A stretch of DNA of 64,000 bases from Streptomyces longwoodensis (GTDB lineage: Bacteria > Actinomycetota > Actinomycetes > Streptomycetales > Streptomycetaceae). The position numbers were made by a program, and so were the translations under genes. The stretch is from contig NZ_KQ948551.1 in NCBI RefSeq assembly GCF_001514125.1, positions 209,291 through 273,290 on the forward strand, in the 5' to 3' direction. The notes under the pieces are model-generated. The model was given only the letters and a program-made list of their open reading frames with translations, was not told where the DNA came from and ran no database searches. Shown one piece after another: positions 34,461 to 43,561 of the stretch (positions within the stretch are counted from its first letter, which is position 1; every line of letters begins with the position of its first letter).

Positions 34461-37400
34461 ATGACGGCGCCGGGGCGCAGGAGCAGTACGTTCACACGGC
34501 TGCTGCGGCACGGTTTCACCGACCCCTCCGCCGCCGAGCGCCTGCTGGCCGGCGAGGAGCTGACCGGGGTGCGCAGCGACCCGGTGCTGCTGGAGGCCCT
34601 GGGCGCCACCGCCGACCCCGACCTGGCCCTGGGCGGCCTCGTACGGCTGCTGGAGGCACAGCCCGACCCCGCCGCGCGCCGCGGTCTGCTCGACACGCTG
34701 ATCGCGGCCAAGCCGCTGCGCGACCGGCTGCTCGGCGTGCTGGGCGCCTCCGCGGCGCTCGGCGACCACCTGGCCCGGCACCCGCACGACTGGCAGGCCC
34801 TGGTCACCTACGAGCCGCAGGACCTGCACCCGGGCGTCACCGAGTTCGAGCGCGGGCTGGCCGAGGCCGACGACCCGGTGGCGCTGCGGGTCGCCTACCG
34901 GCGCTGCCTGCTGTCCATCGCGGCGCGGGACGTGTGCGGCACCACCGACGTCGCGGAGACCGCCGCCGAGCTCGCCGACCTCGCCACCGCCACCCTGCGC
35001 GCCGCCCTCGCGCTGGCCCGGGCCGCCGCGCCCGACGACGCGGCGCTGTGCCGGCTCGCGGTCGTCGCGATGGGCAAGTGCGGCGGCCACGAGCTGAACT
35101 ACGTCTCCGACGTCGACGTCATCTTCGTCGGCGAGGCCGTCGAGGGCGCCGACGAGGACAAGGCGCTGCGCGCGGCCACCCGGCTCGCCTCGCACCTGAT
35201 GCGGATCTGCTCCGAGACCACCGTCGAGGGGTCGATCTGGCCGGTCGACGCCAACCTGCGCCCCGAGGGGCGCAACGGCCCCCTGGTGCGCACCCTCAGC
35301 AGCCACGTCGCCTACTACCAGCGCTGGGCCAAGACCTGGGAGTTCCAGGCGCTGCTCAAGGCCCGCCCGGTGGCCGGCGACCCGGAGCTCGGCGAGGCGT
35401 ACCTGGCCGCGCTGCAGCCGCTGGTGTGGCAGGCGGCCGAGCGGGAGAACTTCGTCGCCGACGTGCAGAAGATGCGCCGCCGGGTGGTGGAGAACATCCC
35501 CGCCTCCGAGGTCGACCGCGAGCTGAAGCTCGGCCCCGGCGGGCTGCGGGACGTCGAGTTCGCCGTGCAGCTGCTGCAGTTGGTGCACGGCCGCACCGAC
35601 GCCGCGCTGCGCAGCGGCACCACCCTGAAGGCGCTCCAGGCCCTCGCCGACGGCGGGTACGTGGGCCGGGCGGACGCCGTGCAGCTCGACGAGGCGTACC
35701 GCTTCCTGCGCACCATGGAGCACCGCATCCAGCTGTACCGGCTGCGCCGCACCCACCTCGTCCCCGAGGACGAGACCGACCAACGGCGCCTGGGCCGCAG
35801 CCTCGGGCTGCGCACGGATCCGGTGGCGGGGCTCAACCGGGAGTGGAAGCGGCACGCCTCCGTCGTACGCCGGCTGCACGAGAAGCTGTTCTACCGGCCG
35901 TTGCTCGACGCCGTGGCCCAACTGGCGCCCGGCGAGGCACGGTTGAGCGCGGTGGCGGCGCGCGAGCGGCTGGTGGCGCTCGGGTACGCCGACCCGGCCT
36001 CCGCGCTGCGGCACCTGGAGGCGCTGGCGTCGGGCGTCAGCCGCAAGGCGGCCATCCAGCGCACGCTGCTGCCGGTGCTGCTCGGCTGGTTCGCGGACTC
36101 CGCCGACCCGGACGCGGGACTGCTCAACTTCCGCAAGGTGTCGGACGCGTTGGGCAAGACCCCCTGGTACCTGCGGCTGCTGCGGGACGAGGGGGCGGCC
36201 GCCGAGAACCTGGCGCGGGTGCTGTCGGCGGGCCGGCTCGCCCCCGACCTGCTGATGCGCGCCCCGGAGGCGGTGGCCCTGCTCGGCGACGGCGACGGCC
36301 GCGCGGGCAGCGGCCTCGAGCCGCGCGGGCGGGCCCCGCTGGAGCAGGAGATACTGGCCACCGTGCGCCGCGCGGCGGGCGCCGAGCAGGCGGTCACCGG
36401 GGTCCGTGGCGTGCGCCGCCGCGAGCTGTTCCGCACGGCGGCCGGCGACATCGTCAGCTCCTACGGCACCGAGACCCAGCCCGCCGAGGCCGACCAGGGC
36501 GCCCTGGTGGACCGGGTCGGCGCGGCCGTCTCCGACCTCACCGCGGCCACGCTCGCGGGCACCCTGCGCGCGGTGGTGCGGGAGGGCTGGGGCGACGACC
36601 TGCCGACCCGTTTCGCGATCATCGGCATGGGCCGGTTCGGCGGGCACGAGCTGGGCTACGGCTCCGACGCCGACGTGATCTTCGTGCACGAGCCGCGGGA
36701 GGGCGTCGAGGAGCGGGAGGCGTCCCAGGCCGCGAACCGCGTCGTCGCCGAGATGCGCCGGCTGCTGCAGCTGCCGAGCGCCGACCCGCCGCTGCTGATC
36801 GACGCCGACCTGAGGCCCGAGGGCAAGTCCGGGCCGCTGGTGCGCACCCTGAAGTCGTACGCGGCCTACTACCGGCGCTGGTCGCTGGTGTGGGAGGCGC
36901 AGGCGCTGCTGCGGGCCGAGCCGGTGGCCGGCGACGAGGAGCTGGGCCGGCGCTTCGTGGAGCTGATCGACCCGCTGCGCTACCCGGCCGACGGCCTCGG
37001 CGACGACGCGGTCCGCGAGATCCGGCGCCTGAAGGCCCGCATGGAGTCCGAGCGGATGCCGCGCGGCGCCGACCCGAAGCTGCACACCAAGCTGGGGCCG
37101 GGTGGGCTGTCCGACGTGGAGTGGACCGTGCAGCTGCTGCAGATGCGGCACGGGAGCACCCTGCCGGGCCTGCGCACCACCCGCACCCGGGCGGCCCTCG
37201 CGGCGGCGCGGGAGGCCGGTCTGATCGAGGCGGAGCACGCCGGGACGCTCGACGAGGCGTGGGTCCTGGCGACCCGGGTCCGCAACGCCGTGATGCTGGT
37301 GCGGGGCCGGGCGGGCGACACGTTCCCCTCGGAGCCCCGCGAGCTGGCCGCGGTGGGCCGCTACCTGGGGTACGGCCCCGGACACGTGGGGGAGCTCCTG

Positions 37401-37466
37401 GACGCCTACCGCCGCACGGCCCGCCGGGCGCGGGCGGTCGTGGACGAGCTGTTCTACGGGGCCTGA
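34461..37466 (+). CDS. glnE: Bifunctional glutamine-synthetase adenylyltransferase/adenylyl-removing enzyme
   Basis: GlnE adds and removes AMP on glutamine synthetase type I in response to nitrogen state. The protein has 1001 residues, the family's size, and contains two nucleotidyltransferase domains. The N-terminal (deadenylylating) motif is GKCGGHELNYVSDVDVIFV near residue 205; the C-terminal (adenylylating) motif is GRFGGHELGYGSDADVIFV near 722. Each is followed by DANLRPEGR/DADLRPEGK and a GlnD-PII-uridylyltransferase-like helical domain (LGPGGLRDVEF and LGPGGLSDVEW). Its substrate is GlnA elsewhere in the genome. It overlaps the convergent PAP2 gene by 13 bp. Confidence 0.97.
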   Translation: MTAPGRRSSTFTRLLRHGFTDPSAAERLLAGEELTGVRSDPVLLEALGATADPDLALGGLVRLLEAQPDPAARRGLLDTLIAAKPLRDRLLGVLGASAALGDHLARHPHDWQALVTYEPQDLHPGVTEFERGLAEADDPVALRVAYRRCLLSIAARDVCGTTDVAETAAELADLATATLRAALALARAAAPDDAALCRLAVVAMGKCGGHELNYVSDVDVIFVGEAVEGADEDKALRAATRLASHLMRICSETTVEGSIWPVDANLRPEGRNGPLVRTLSSHVAYYQRWAKTWEFQALLKARPVAGDPELGEAYLAALQPLVWQAAERENFVADVQKMRRRVVENIPASEVDRELKLGPGGLRDVEFAVQLLQLVHGRTDAALRSGTTLKALQALADGGYVGRADAVQLDEAYRFLRTMEHRIQLYRLRRTHLVPEDETDQRRLGRSLGLRTDPVAGLNREWKRHASVVRRLHEKLFYRPLLDAVAQLAPGEARLSAVAARERLVALGYADPASALRHLEALASGVSRKAAIQRTLLPVLLGWFADSADPDAGLLNFRKVSDALGKTPWYLRLLRDEGAAAENLARVLSAGRLAPDLLMRAPEAVALLGDGDGRAGSGLEPRGRAPLEQEILATVRRAAGAEQAVTGVRGVRRRELFRTAAGDIVSSYGTETQPAEADQGALVDRVGAAVSDLTAATLAGTLRAVVREGWGDDLPTRFAIIGMGRFGGHELGYGSDADVIFVHEPREGVEEREASQAANRVVAEMRRLLQLPSADPPLLIDADLRPEGKSGPLVRTLKSYAAYYRRWSLVWEAQALLRAEPVAGDEELGRRFVELIDPLRYPADGLGDDAVREIRRLKARMESERMPRGADPKLHTKLGPGGLSDVEWTVQLLQMRHGSTLPGLRTTRTRAALAAAREAGLIEAEHAGTLDEAWVLATRVRNAVMLVRGRAGDTFPSEPRELAAVGRYLGYGPGHVGELLDAYRRTARRARAVVDELFYGA

Positions 37467-38416
37467 CGCCGGCGCCGCGCACGCGAGGGCCCCGGGCGGG
37501 ACGGCTCGGCAGGCAACGGCTCCGTACGGGACGGCTCAGCACGCACCGGCCCCGTACGGGACGGCTCAGCACGCGACGGCCCCGTACGGGACGGCACCGT
37601 GCGGGGCAGCTGCTGGGGGAGCGCGCCGTACCACAGCGCGGAGACCGCGCAGCCGAAGGCGAGGCAGAGGACACCGCCCACCGCGTCCAGCCAGAAGTGG
37701 TTCGCGGTGGCGACGATGACCACCAGGGTCAGGACCGGGTAGAGCAGGCCGAGCACCCGCACCCAGGGCACGCGGGCCAGCGCGAACAGGGTCAGGCCGC
37801 ACCACAGGGACCAGCCGATGTGCATGGACGGCATCGCGGCGTACTGGTTGGACATGTTCTTCAGGTCGCCGGAGGCCATCGAACCCCACGTGCGGTGGGC
37901 CAGGACCGTGTCGACGAAGCCGGAGCCGTTCATCAGCCGGGGCGGGGCGAGCGGATACAGGTAGTAACCGACCAGCGCCACGGCCGTGGTGGCGAACAGC
38001 ACCGTCCGGGCCGCCGCGTACCGGCCCGGATGACTGCGGTACAGCCACACCAGGACACCCAGCGTCACCACGAAGTGCAAGGTGGCGTAGTAGTAGTTCA
38101 TGCCCACGATCAGCCAGGTCACCGAGTTCACCGCGTGGTTGACCGACTGCTCGACGGCCAGGCCGAGGTGGTGCTCCAGGGCCCAGACCCGGTCGGCGTT
38201 GCGCAGCGCCTCGTGCTTCTGCTCGGGCACGGCGTTGCGGATCAGCGAGTACGTCCAGTAACTGACCGCGATCAGCAGGACCTCGAACCACAGCCGGGGA
38301 CGGCGCGGTGTGCGCGGCCGGTGCAGCGGCCCACGCCGGTCCGGGACCGTGACGGGGTGCCGAACGACCTCCTCACGGCCTTCCGGAGACGTCACGGTCG
38401 GTTCACCCATGGACAC
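37454..38416 (-). CDS. PAP2-family membrane phosphatase / inositolphosphotransferase-like
   Basis: An integral membrane protein of 320 residues with about six helices. Phosphatase motifs of the Aur1/PAP2 type are present: PPRLMNGSGFVD, AAMPSMHIGWSLW (SxxxH-like, about residue 185) and VIVATANHFWLDAVGG (His and Asp, about 240). This group dephosphorylates or transfers phosphoryl groups on lipid head groups. The C-terminal about 50 residues are a low-complexity Arg/Pro/Ser/Glu tail encoded by 30-bp tandem repeats. The stop lies inside the end of glnE. Confidence 0.88.
   Translation of the reverse strand: MSMGEPTVTSPEGREEVVRHPVTVPDRRGPLHRPRTPRRPRLWFEVLLIAVSYWTYSLIRNAVPEQKHEALRNADRVWALEHHLGLAVEQSVNHAVNSVTWLIVGMNYYYATLHFVVTLGVLVWLYRSHPGRYAAARTVLFATTAVALVGYYLYPLAPPRLMNGSGFVDTVLAHRTWGSMASGDLKNMSNQYAAMPSMHIGWSLWCGLTLFALARVPWVRVLGLLYPVLTLVVIVATANHFWLDAVGGVLCLAFGCAVSALWYGALPQQLPRTVPSRTGPSRAEPSRTGPVRAEPSRTEPLPAEPSRPGPSRARRRRQAP
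37491..37610. repeat. 30-bp tandem repeat in the PAP2 C-terminus
   Basis: Four units of 30 bp start at 37491, 37521, 37551 and 37581. Each opens with the pattern CCCGTACGGGACGGC or a one-to-two-base variant. Units 2 and 3 are nearly identical over all 30 bp. They encode ten-residue repeats such as RAEPSRTGPV in frame, so copy number can change without breaking the gene. Confidence 0.85.
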
Positions 38417-38540
38417 AGAGTCTGCCAGAAAAGCCTTCCGCCCTGATCATCCCCCGGTCGGGTCCGGCCCGCACGTTCTCCGCCCGGCGGACCCCACGGA
38501 CGTCCTCCCGGCGCAGTGGCCCCCACCCGGGCGCTCCGCC

Positions 38541-39575
38541 CTACGGACGATGCCGGTCCCCTGGGGCCGAGGCCGTGGAGCCGCGCACCACCAGCTCCGG
38601 CATGAACACGAACTCGCTGTGCGGGGCCGGGGTCCCGCCGATCTCCTCCAGCAGGGTGCGCACGGCCGCCTGGCCCATGGCCGGCACCGGCTTGCGGATG
38701 GTGGTCAGCGGCGGGTCGGTGAAGGCGATCAGCGGGGAGTCGTCGAAGCCGACGACGGAGACGTCGTGCGGCACCTCGAGGCCCCGCTGCCGGGCGGCCC
38801 GGATCGCGCCGAGCGCCATCATGTCGCTCGCGCACACCACGGCCGTGCAGTCCCGGTCCATGAGCGCGCTGGCGGCCGCCTGGCCGCCCTCCAGCGTGTA
38901 CAGGGAGTGTTGGACCAGCTCCGTCTCGATCGTCTCGGGGCTGAGCCCCAGCTGGTCCTGCACGGTGCGCACGAAGCCCTCGATCTTGCGCTGGACCGGC
39001 ACGAACCGCTTCGGCCCGAGCGCCAGGCCGATCCGCGTGTGGCCCAGCGACACCAGGTGGGTCACCGCCAGGTTCATCGCGGCCCGGTCGTCGGGGGAGA
39101 TGAAGGGCGCCTGCACCTTGGGGGAGAAGCCGTCGACGAGCACGAACGGCACGTCCTGGGCGCGCAGCTGCTCGTAGCGCTGCATGTCGGCGGTGGTGTC
39201 CGCGTGCAGCCCGGAGACGTAGATGATCCCGGCGACCCCGCGGTCGACCAGCATCTCGGTCAGCTCATCCTCGGTGGAGCCGCCCGGGGTCTGGGTGGCG
39301 AGCACCGGGGTGTAGCCCTGCCGGGTCAGCGCCTGCCCGATGACCTGGGCCAGCGCGGGGAAGATCGGGTTCTCCAGCTCGGGCGTGATGAGCCCGACCA
39401 GGCCGGCGCTGCGCTGGCGCAGGCGCACGGGGCGTTCGTAGCCCAGTACGTCGAGCGCGGCGAGCACGGACTGGCGGGTGGTGGCGGCGACGCCCGGCTT
39501 CCCGTTGAGGACCCGGCTGACGGTCGCTTCGCTCACCCCCGCCTGCGCAGCGATATCGGCAAGCCGTGTGGTCAC
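38541..39575 (-). CDS. malR: MalR, LacI-type repressor of maltodextrin genes
   Basis: A 344-residue LacI-family repressor, the size of Streptomyces MalR/Reg1. I chose GTG 39575, giving the N-terminus MTTRLADIAAQAGVSEATVSRVLNGK-type helix-turn-helix (residues 4-25); longer starts add a non-homologous extension. The effector domain follows: LVGLITPELENPIFPALAQ, VDRGVAGIIYVSG, GFSPKVQAPFISPDDRAA, CTAVVCASDMMALGAIRA and VVGFDDSPLIAF. It probably binds the CTTGCAG-type heptamers in the gap to malE and before the amylase genes, and releases them with maltodextrins. Divergent from malE. Confidence 0.94.
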   Translation of the reverse strand: MTTRLADIAAQAGVSEATVSRVLNGKPGVAATTRQSVLAALDVLGYERPVRLRQRSAGLVGLITPELENPIFPALAQVIGQALTRQGYTPVLATQTPGGSTEDELTEMLVDRGVAGIIYVSGLHADTTADMQRYEQLRAQDVPFVLVDGFSPKVQAPFISPDDRAAMNLAVTHLVSLGHTRIGLALGPKRFVPVQRKIEGFVRTVQDQLGLSPETIETELVQHSLYTLEGGQAAASALMDRDCTAVVCASDMMALGAIRAARQRGLEVPHDVSVVGFDDSPLIAFTDPPLTTIRKPVPAMGQAAVRTLLEEIGGTPAPHSEFVFMPELVVRGSTASAPGDRHRP

Positions 39576-40006
39576 GCCACTGGACTGTACCTGTCGTATC
39601 TCCCTTTGCACACCAATCGGACGCCGGAGGCGAGCGGTTGAACGCCGCGCTGCGGGCTGCTGCGTCATCGAGATCCCTCGTGATTCTGGTCGGCGTCCTG
39701 TCCCCTGCAACGTGATGATTCCCGTACCGGAAACGGATGGCAAGAGCTTGCAGAGTCTTGCACAGCGCGGGCGGTCCCGCTCAGAGCCCGTAAAACTGCG
39801 GTCTCACAACGGTCGACACGCGGTCACGCCGAGGTAACTTCCGCGATCTCTTGCACTTTTTTTCTGCAAGGTCTTTCGGAACGATTGCACGGCTGTTACG
39901 TTCCTGGTCGCCCGGCGGCGGCGATGGCGCTTGTCGGCAAGTCGACAGGAACGGCGGACGGGGCCGCTCCTGTAGCTACACGGGCTCACACCCTCAAGGA
40001 GAACTC
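39576..40006. promoter_or_regulatory. malR-malE intergenic region with MalR-type operators
   Basis: These 431 bp contain three groups of heptamers: a direct pair CTTGCAG (39747) and CTTGCAC (39757), an inverted pair CTTGCAC (39850-39856) and CTGCAAG (39864-39870) across seven T's, and ATTGCAC (39884-39890). A candidate malE promoter is TTTCGG (39874-39879), 17 bp, TACGTT (39897-39902), so the inverted pair touches the -35. AAGGAGA precedes the malE ATG. No gene is seen inside the gap. Confidence 0.75.
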
Positions 40007-41278
40007 ATGCGGCGTGGCATAGCGGCCACCGCGCTGGTGGCGTCCCTCGCCCTCGCGGCGACGGCCTGCGGCGGAGACGACGACAGCGGCAGCGACTCGA
40101 GCGGGCCGGTCACCATCACCTGGTGGGACACCTCCAACGCGACGAACGAGGCGCCGACGTACCAGGCGTTGATCAAGGAGTTCGAGGCCGCGAACAAGGA
40201 CGTCAAGGTCAAGTACGTCAACGTCCAGTTCGACCAGGCCCAGAACAAGTTCGACACGGCCGCCGGCTCCAAGGGCGCCCCGGACGTGCTGCGCTCGGAG
40301 GTCGGCTGGACCCCCGCGTTCGCCAAGAAGGGCTACTTCCTGCCGCTGGACGGCACCGAGGCCCTCGCGGACAAGGACAAGTTCAAGTCCAACCTGATCG
40401 AGCAGGCCCAGTACGAGGGCAAGACGTACGGCGTGCCGCTCGTCACCGACACCCTGGCGCTGGTCTACAACAAGCAGCTCTTCGCCAAGGCCGGCGTCCA
40501 GCCGCCCAAGACCTGGGACGAGCTGAAGACCGCGGCCGCCACGGTCAAGGCCAAGACCGGCGTCGACGGCTACTGGGGCTCCACCCAGGCCTACTACGCC
40601 CAGTCCTTCCTCTACGGCGAGGGCACCGACACGGTCGACGCCGGCGCCAAGAAGATCACGGTGAACTCCGCGGCCGCCAAGAAGGGCTACGGCACCTGGC
40701 TGAGCCTGTTCTCCGGCAAGGGCCTGCACAAGGCCGACACCACCGCCGACGCCTACGCCCACATCCAGGACGCGTTCGTCAACGGCAAGGTCGCCGCGAT
40801 CATCCAGGGCCCGTGGGAGATCACCAACTTCTACAAGGGCTCGGCGTTCGCCGACAAGAACAACCTCGGCATCGCCACCGTCCCGGCCGGCTCGGCCGGC
40901 AAGGCGGGCGCCCCGACCGGCGGCCACAACCTCTCGGTCTACGCCGGCTCGGACTCCGCCCACCAGAAGGCGGCCCTGAAGTTCGTGAACTTCATGACCT
41001 CCGCGAAGTCCCAGTCGGCCATCGCGCTGAAGAACTCCACGCTGCCCACGCGCGACGACGCCTACACCGACCAGGTCAAGGCCGACCCGGGCATCGCCGG
41101 CTACGGCACGGTCCTGTCCGCCGCCCAGCCGCGCCCCGCGCTGCCGGAGTACAGCTCGCTGTGGGGCCCGCTCGACACCGAACTGCCCAAGATCGCGGGC
41201 GGCAAGGAGTCCCTGGACAAGGGCCTGAGCAACGCCGAGGTCGCCATCGCCAAGCTGGTGCCCGACTTCAGCAAGTGA
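40007..41278 (+). CDS. malE: MalE maltodextrin-binding lipoprotein
   Basis: The extracytoplasmic sugar-binding subunit of the MalEFG ABC importer, 423 residues. The signal peptide ends in a lipobox LAATAC with Cys21. The family-1 binding-protein fold shows VTITWWDTSNATNEAP, APDVLRSEVGWTPAFAKKGYFLPLD, YGVPLVTDTLALVYNKQLF, GKVAAIIQGPWEI and GGHNLSVYAGSDS. AAGGAGAACTC precedes the ATG. It is the first gene of malE-malF-malG-aglA. A hairpin after it may give it higher expression than the permeases. ATPase would come from the multi-importer MsiK elsewhere, which is family knowledge. Confidence 0.95.
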   Translation: MRRGIAATALVASLALAATACGGDDDSGSDSSGPVTITWWDTSNATNEAPTYQALIKEFEAANKDVKVKYVNVQFDQAQNKFDTAAGSKGAPDVLRSEVGWTPAFAKKGYFLPLDGTEALADKDKFKSNLIEQAQYEGKTYGVPLVTDTLALVYNKQLFAKAGVQPPKTWDELKTAAATVKAKTGVDGYWGSTQAYYAQSFLYGEGTDTVDAGAKKITVNSAAAKKGYGTWLSLFSGKGLHKADTTADAYAHIQDAFVNGKVAAIIQGPWEITNFYKGSAFADKNNLGIATVPAGSAGKAGAPTGGHNLSVYAGSDSAHQKAALKFVNFMTSAKSQSAIALKNSTLPTRDDAYTDQVKADPGIAGYGTVLSAAQPRPALPEYSSLWGPLDTELPKIAGGKESLDKGLSNAEVAIAKLVPDFSK

Positions 41279-41286
41279 GCCCGCAC

Positions 41287-41332
41287 GGCCGCCGGGTCCC
41301 GGCCCCCCTGACGGGACCGGGCCCCGGCGGCC
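41287..41332 (+). promoter_or_regulatory. Hairpin between malE and malF
   Basis: GGCCGCCGGG (41287-41296) and CCCGGCGGCC (41323-41332) pair perfectly across 26 nt that can fold further. It starts 8 bp after malE. Such a structure would stabilise the malE message or terminate part of the transcripts before malF. Confidence 0.65.
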
Positions 41333-41419
41333 GGCGGCCTGCGCGCCGCACCACCCGGGCGCCGTACCGACCGCTCTCCCGGACCTCGCTCCGCAGGACT
41401 TCACGAAGGTTGTCGCACC

Positions 41420-42421
41420 ATGACAGTCGCCATCGACCGCGCGACCGGCAAGCGCCGCGGTGACGCGCCGCGGCCCGGCCTGGGCCGGCGCCTGAAGCAC
41501 AGCTACCAGAAGAACTGGTACGCCTACGCCATGATCGCCCCGGTCGTCGTCGTGCTCGGCGTCCTGGTGATCTACCCCCTGGTGTACGGCCTCTACCTGA
41601 CCCTCACCGACGCCAACAGCCTCAACACCGCGCGCACCATCGGCGTCAACCACATCGACGCCACCTACAAGTTCATCGGCCTGGACAACTACGCCGACAT
41701 CCTGTGGGGCCCGACCGCCTACGACCGCTTCTGGTCGCACTTCCTGTGGACCGTCGCGTGGACCGCGCTGTGCGTCGCGCTGCACTACACCATCGGCCTG
41801 GGCCTCGCCCTGCTGCTCAACCAGAAGCTGCGCGGCCGCACCGTCTACCGCCTGCTCCTCATCCTGCCCTGGGCCGTGCCGACGTTCGTCACCGTCTTCG
41901 GCTGGCGCTTCATGCTCGCCGACTCCGGCATCATCAACGCCGCCCTGGACGCGCTGCACCTGCCGACCCCGCAGTGGCTGGAGGACACCTTCTGGCAGCG
42001 GTTCGCCGCGATCATGGTGAACACCTGGTGCGGTGTGCCGTTCATGATGGTCTCGCTGCTCGGCGGCCTGCAGTCCATCGACGGCACGCTCTACGAGGCC
42101 GCCGAGATGGACGGCGCGAGCGCCTGGCAGCGGTTCCGCTACGTCACCCTCCCGGGCCTGCGCACGGTCAGCTCCACGGTCGTCCTGCTCGGCATCATCT
42201 GGACGTTCAACCAGTTCGCGGTGATCTTCCTGCTGTTCGGCAACACCGCCCCGGACGCGCAGATCCTGGTCACCTGGGCGTACTACCTCGGCTTCGGACA
42301 GCAGCCGCGTGACTTCGCCCAGTCGGCCGCGTACGGCATCCTGCTGCTGGCCATCCTGATCGTCTTCACGTCGTTCTACCGCCGCTGGCTGAACCGCAAC
42401 GAGCAGCAGCTCGCGATCTGA
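41420..42421 (+). CDS. malF: MalF maltodextrin ABC permease
   Basis: An inner-membrane permease of 333 residues with a basic cytoplasmic N-terminus (GKRRGDAPRPGLGRRLKHSYQKNW) and six to seven hydrophobic helices starting at YAMIAPVVVVLGVLVIYPLVYGLYLTL. The EAA loop that contacts the ATPase is YEAAEMDGASAWQRFRYVTLPGL near residue 227. No ATPase gene is in the cluster. It lies 141 bp after malE and 13 bp before malG. Confidence 0.95.
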   Translation: MTVAIDRATGKRRGDAPRPGLGRRLKHSYQKNWYAYAMIAPVVVVLGVLVIYPLVYGLYLTLTDANSLNTARTIGVNHIDATYKFIGLDNYADILWGPTAYDRFWSHFLWTVAWTALCVALHYTIGLGLALLLNQKLRGRTVYRLLLILPWAVPTFVTVFGWRFMLADSGIINAALDALHLPTPQWLEDTFWQRFAAIMVNTWCGVPFMMVSLLGGLQSIDGTLYEAAEMDGASAWQRFRYVTLPGLRTVSSTVVLLGIIWTFNQFAVIFLLFGNTAPDAQILVTWAYYLGFGQQPRDFAQSAAYGILLLAILIVFTSFYRRWLNRNEQQLAI

Positions 42422-42434
42422 GGCAGGAGTTCCC

Positions 42435-43343
42435 ATGAGCACGACCACCGTCGAGACCTCCGCCGCCGTGACGAAGGACAGCCCCGCGCCGGCCCCCGGG
42501 CGGGTGCGCCGGCGCGGCGAGAGCAGCCCGCTGGCCGCCCTCACCTCGCACGGCATCCTGATCGTCGCGAGCCTGGTCGCCCTGTTCCCGGTCGCCTGGC
42601 TGGTGTTCCTGTCCCTCGGACCGGACAAGGACGACTACCTGCACCCCGGGCGCATCTGGTCGAAGATGACCTTCGACAACTACGCGTTCGTCCTGCAGCA
42701 CACCAACTTCTTCGACTGGCTGACCAGTTCGCTGATCGTGTCGCTGGGCACCACCCTGCTCGGCGTCCTGGTCGCCGCGACCACCGGCTACGCGGTGTCG
42801 CGGATGCGCTTCCCGGGCTACCGCAAGTTCATGTGGGTGCTGCTGGTCACCCAGATGTTCCCCGTGGCCGTCCTGATGGTGCCGATGTACCAGATCATGG
42901 CCGACCTCCAGCTCATCGACACCTACCTCGGCCTGATCCTGGTCTACTGCTCGACCGCGGTGCCGTACTGCGCGTGGCTGCTCAAGGGCTACTTCGACAC
43001 CATCCCGTTCGAGATCGACGAGGCCGGCCGGGTGGACGGGCTGAGCCCGTTCGGCACCTTCTTCCGGCTCATCCTGCCGCTCGCCAAGCCGGGCCTGGCG
43101 GTCGCCGCCTTCTACAGCTTCATCACCGCGTTCGGCGAGGTCGCCTTCGCGACGACCTTCATGCTGGACGACCAGAAGTACACGCTCGCCGTCGGCCTGC
43201 AGAGCTTCGTCAGCGAGCACGACGCCCAGCGCAACCTGATGGCCGCCACCGCGGTGCTCATCGCGATACCCGTGTCCGCGTTCTTCTACCTCGTGCAGAA
43301 GAACCTGGTGACCGGACTCACCGCAGGCGGCACCAAGGGCTGA
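42435..43343 (+). CDS. malG: MalG maltodextrin ABC permease
   Basis: The second permease subunit, 302 residues, six helices. The first helix is HGILIVASLVALFPVAWLVFLSL. The EAA loop is IDEAGRVDGLSPFGTFFRLILPLAKPG near residue 193, and the terminus is FYLVQKNLVTGLTAGGTKG as in MalG proteins. GGCAGGAGTTCCC precedes the ATG. The gene is coupled closely to malF and followed by a hairpin region before aglA. Confidence 0.95.
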   Translation: MSTTTVETSAAVTKDSPAPAPGRVRRRGESSPLAALTSHGILIVASLVALFPVAWLVFLSLGPDKDDYLHPGRIWSKMTFDNYAFVLQHTNFFDWLTSSLIVSLGTTLLGVLVAATTGYAVSRMRFPGYRKFMWVLLVTQMFPVAVLMVPMYQIMADLQLIDTYLGLILVYCSTAVPYCAWLLKGYFDTIPFEIDEAGRVDGLSPFGTFFRLILPLAKPGLAVAAFYSFITAFGEVAFATTFMLDDQKYTLAVGLQSFVSEHDAQRNLMAATAVLIAIPVSAFFYLVQKNLVTGLTAGGTKG

Positions 43344-43447
43344 GCGCCCCCGGGCGCGCCCTCGGGCACCGGACTCCCGCGCCGCACCCGGCCTGCCCGA
43401 GCCACGACGGCCCGGGACCAGGTTCCCCCGGGTGCCGGCGAGGGGTG

Positions 43448-43489
43448 GTGGCCGCGGGGTCCATCCGACCCCGCTGACCCCGCGGCCAC
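43448..43489 (+). terminator. Hairpin between malG and aglA
   Basis: GTGGCCGCGGGGT (43448-43460) and ACCCCGCGGCCAC (43477-43489) form a perfect 13-bp stem with a 16-nt loop in the 218-bp gap after malG. It could end part of the transcription of malEFG and reduce aglA expression, or protect the message. Confidence 0.6.
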
Positions 43490-43561
43490 CTCGTCACCGT
43501 CCGCACCGTCCGCCGCCGAAGACGACCCATGACCTCCCTTCCCTTACGCATCAAGGACGCC

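Noticed and set aside
37491..37610. CRISPR-like tandem repeats
   Set aside because: Units are directly adjacent without spacers, are in frame with a coding tail and have no cas genes nearby.
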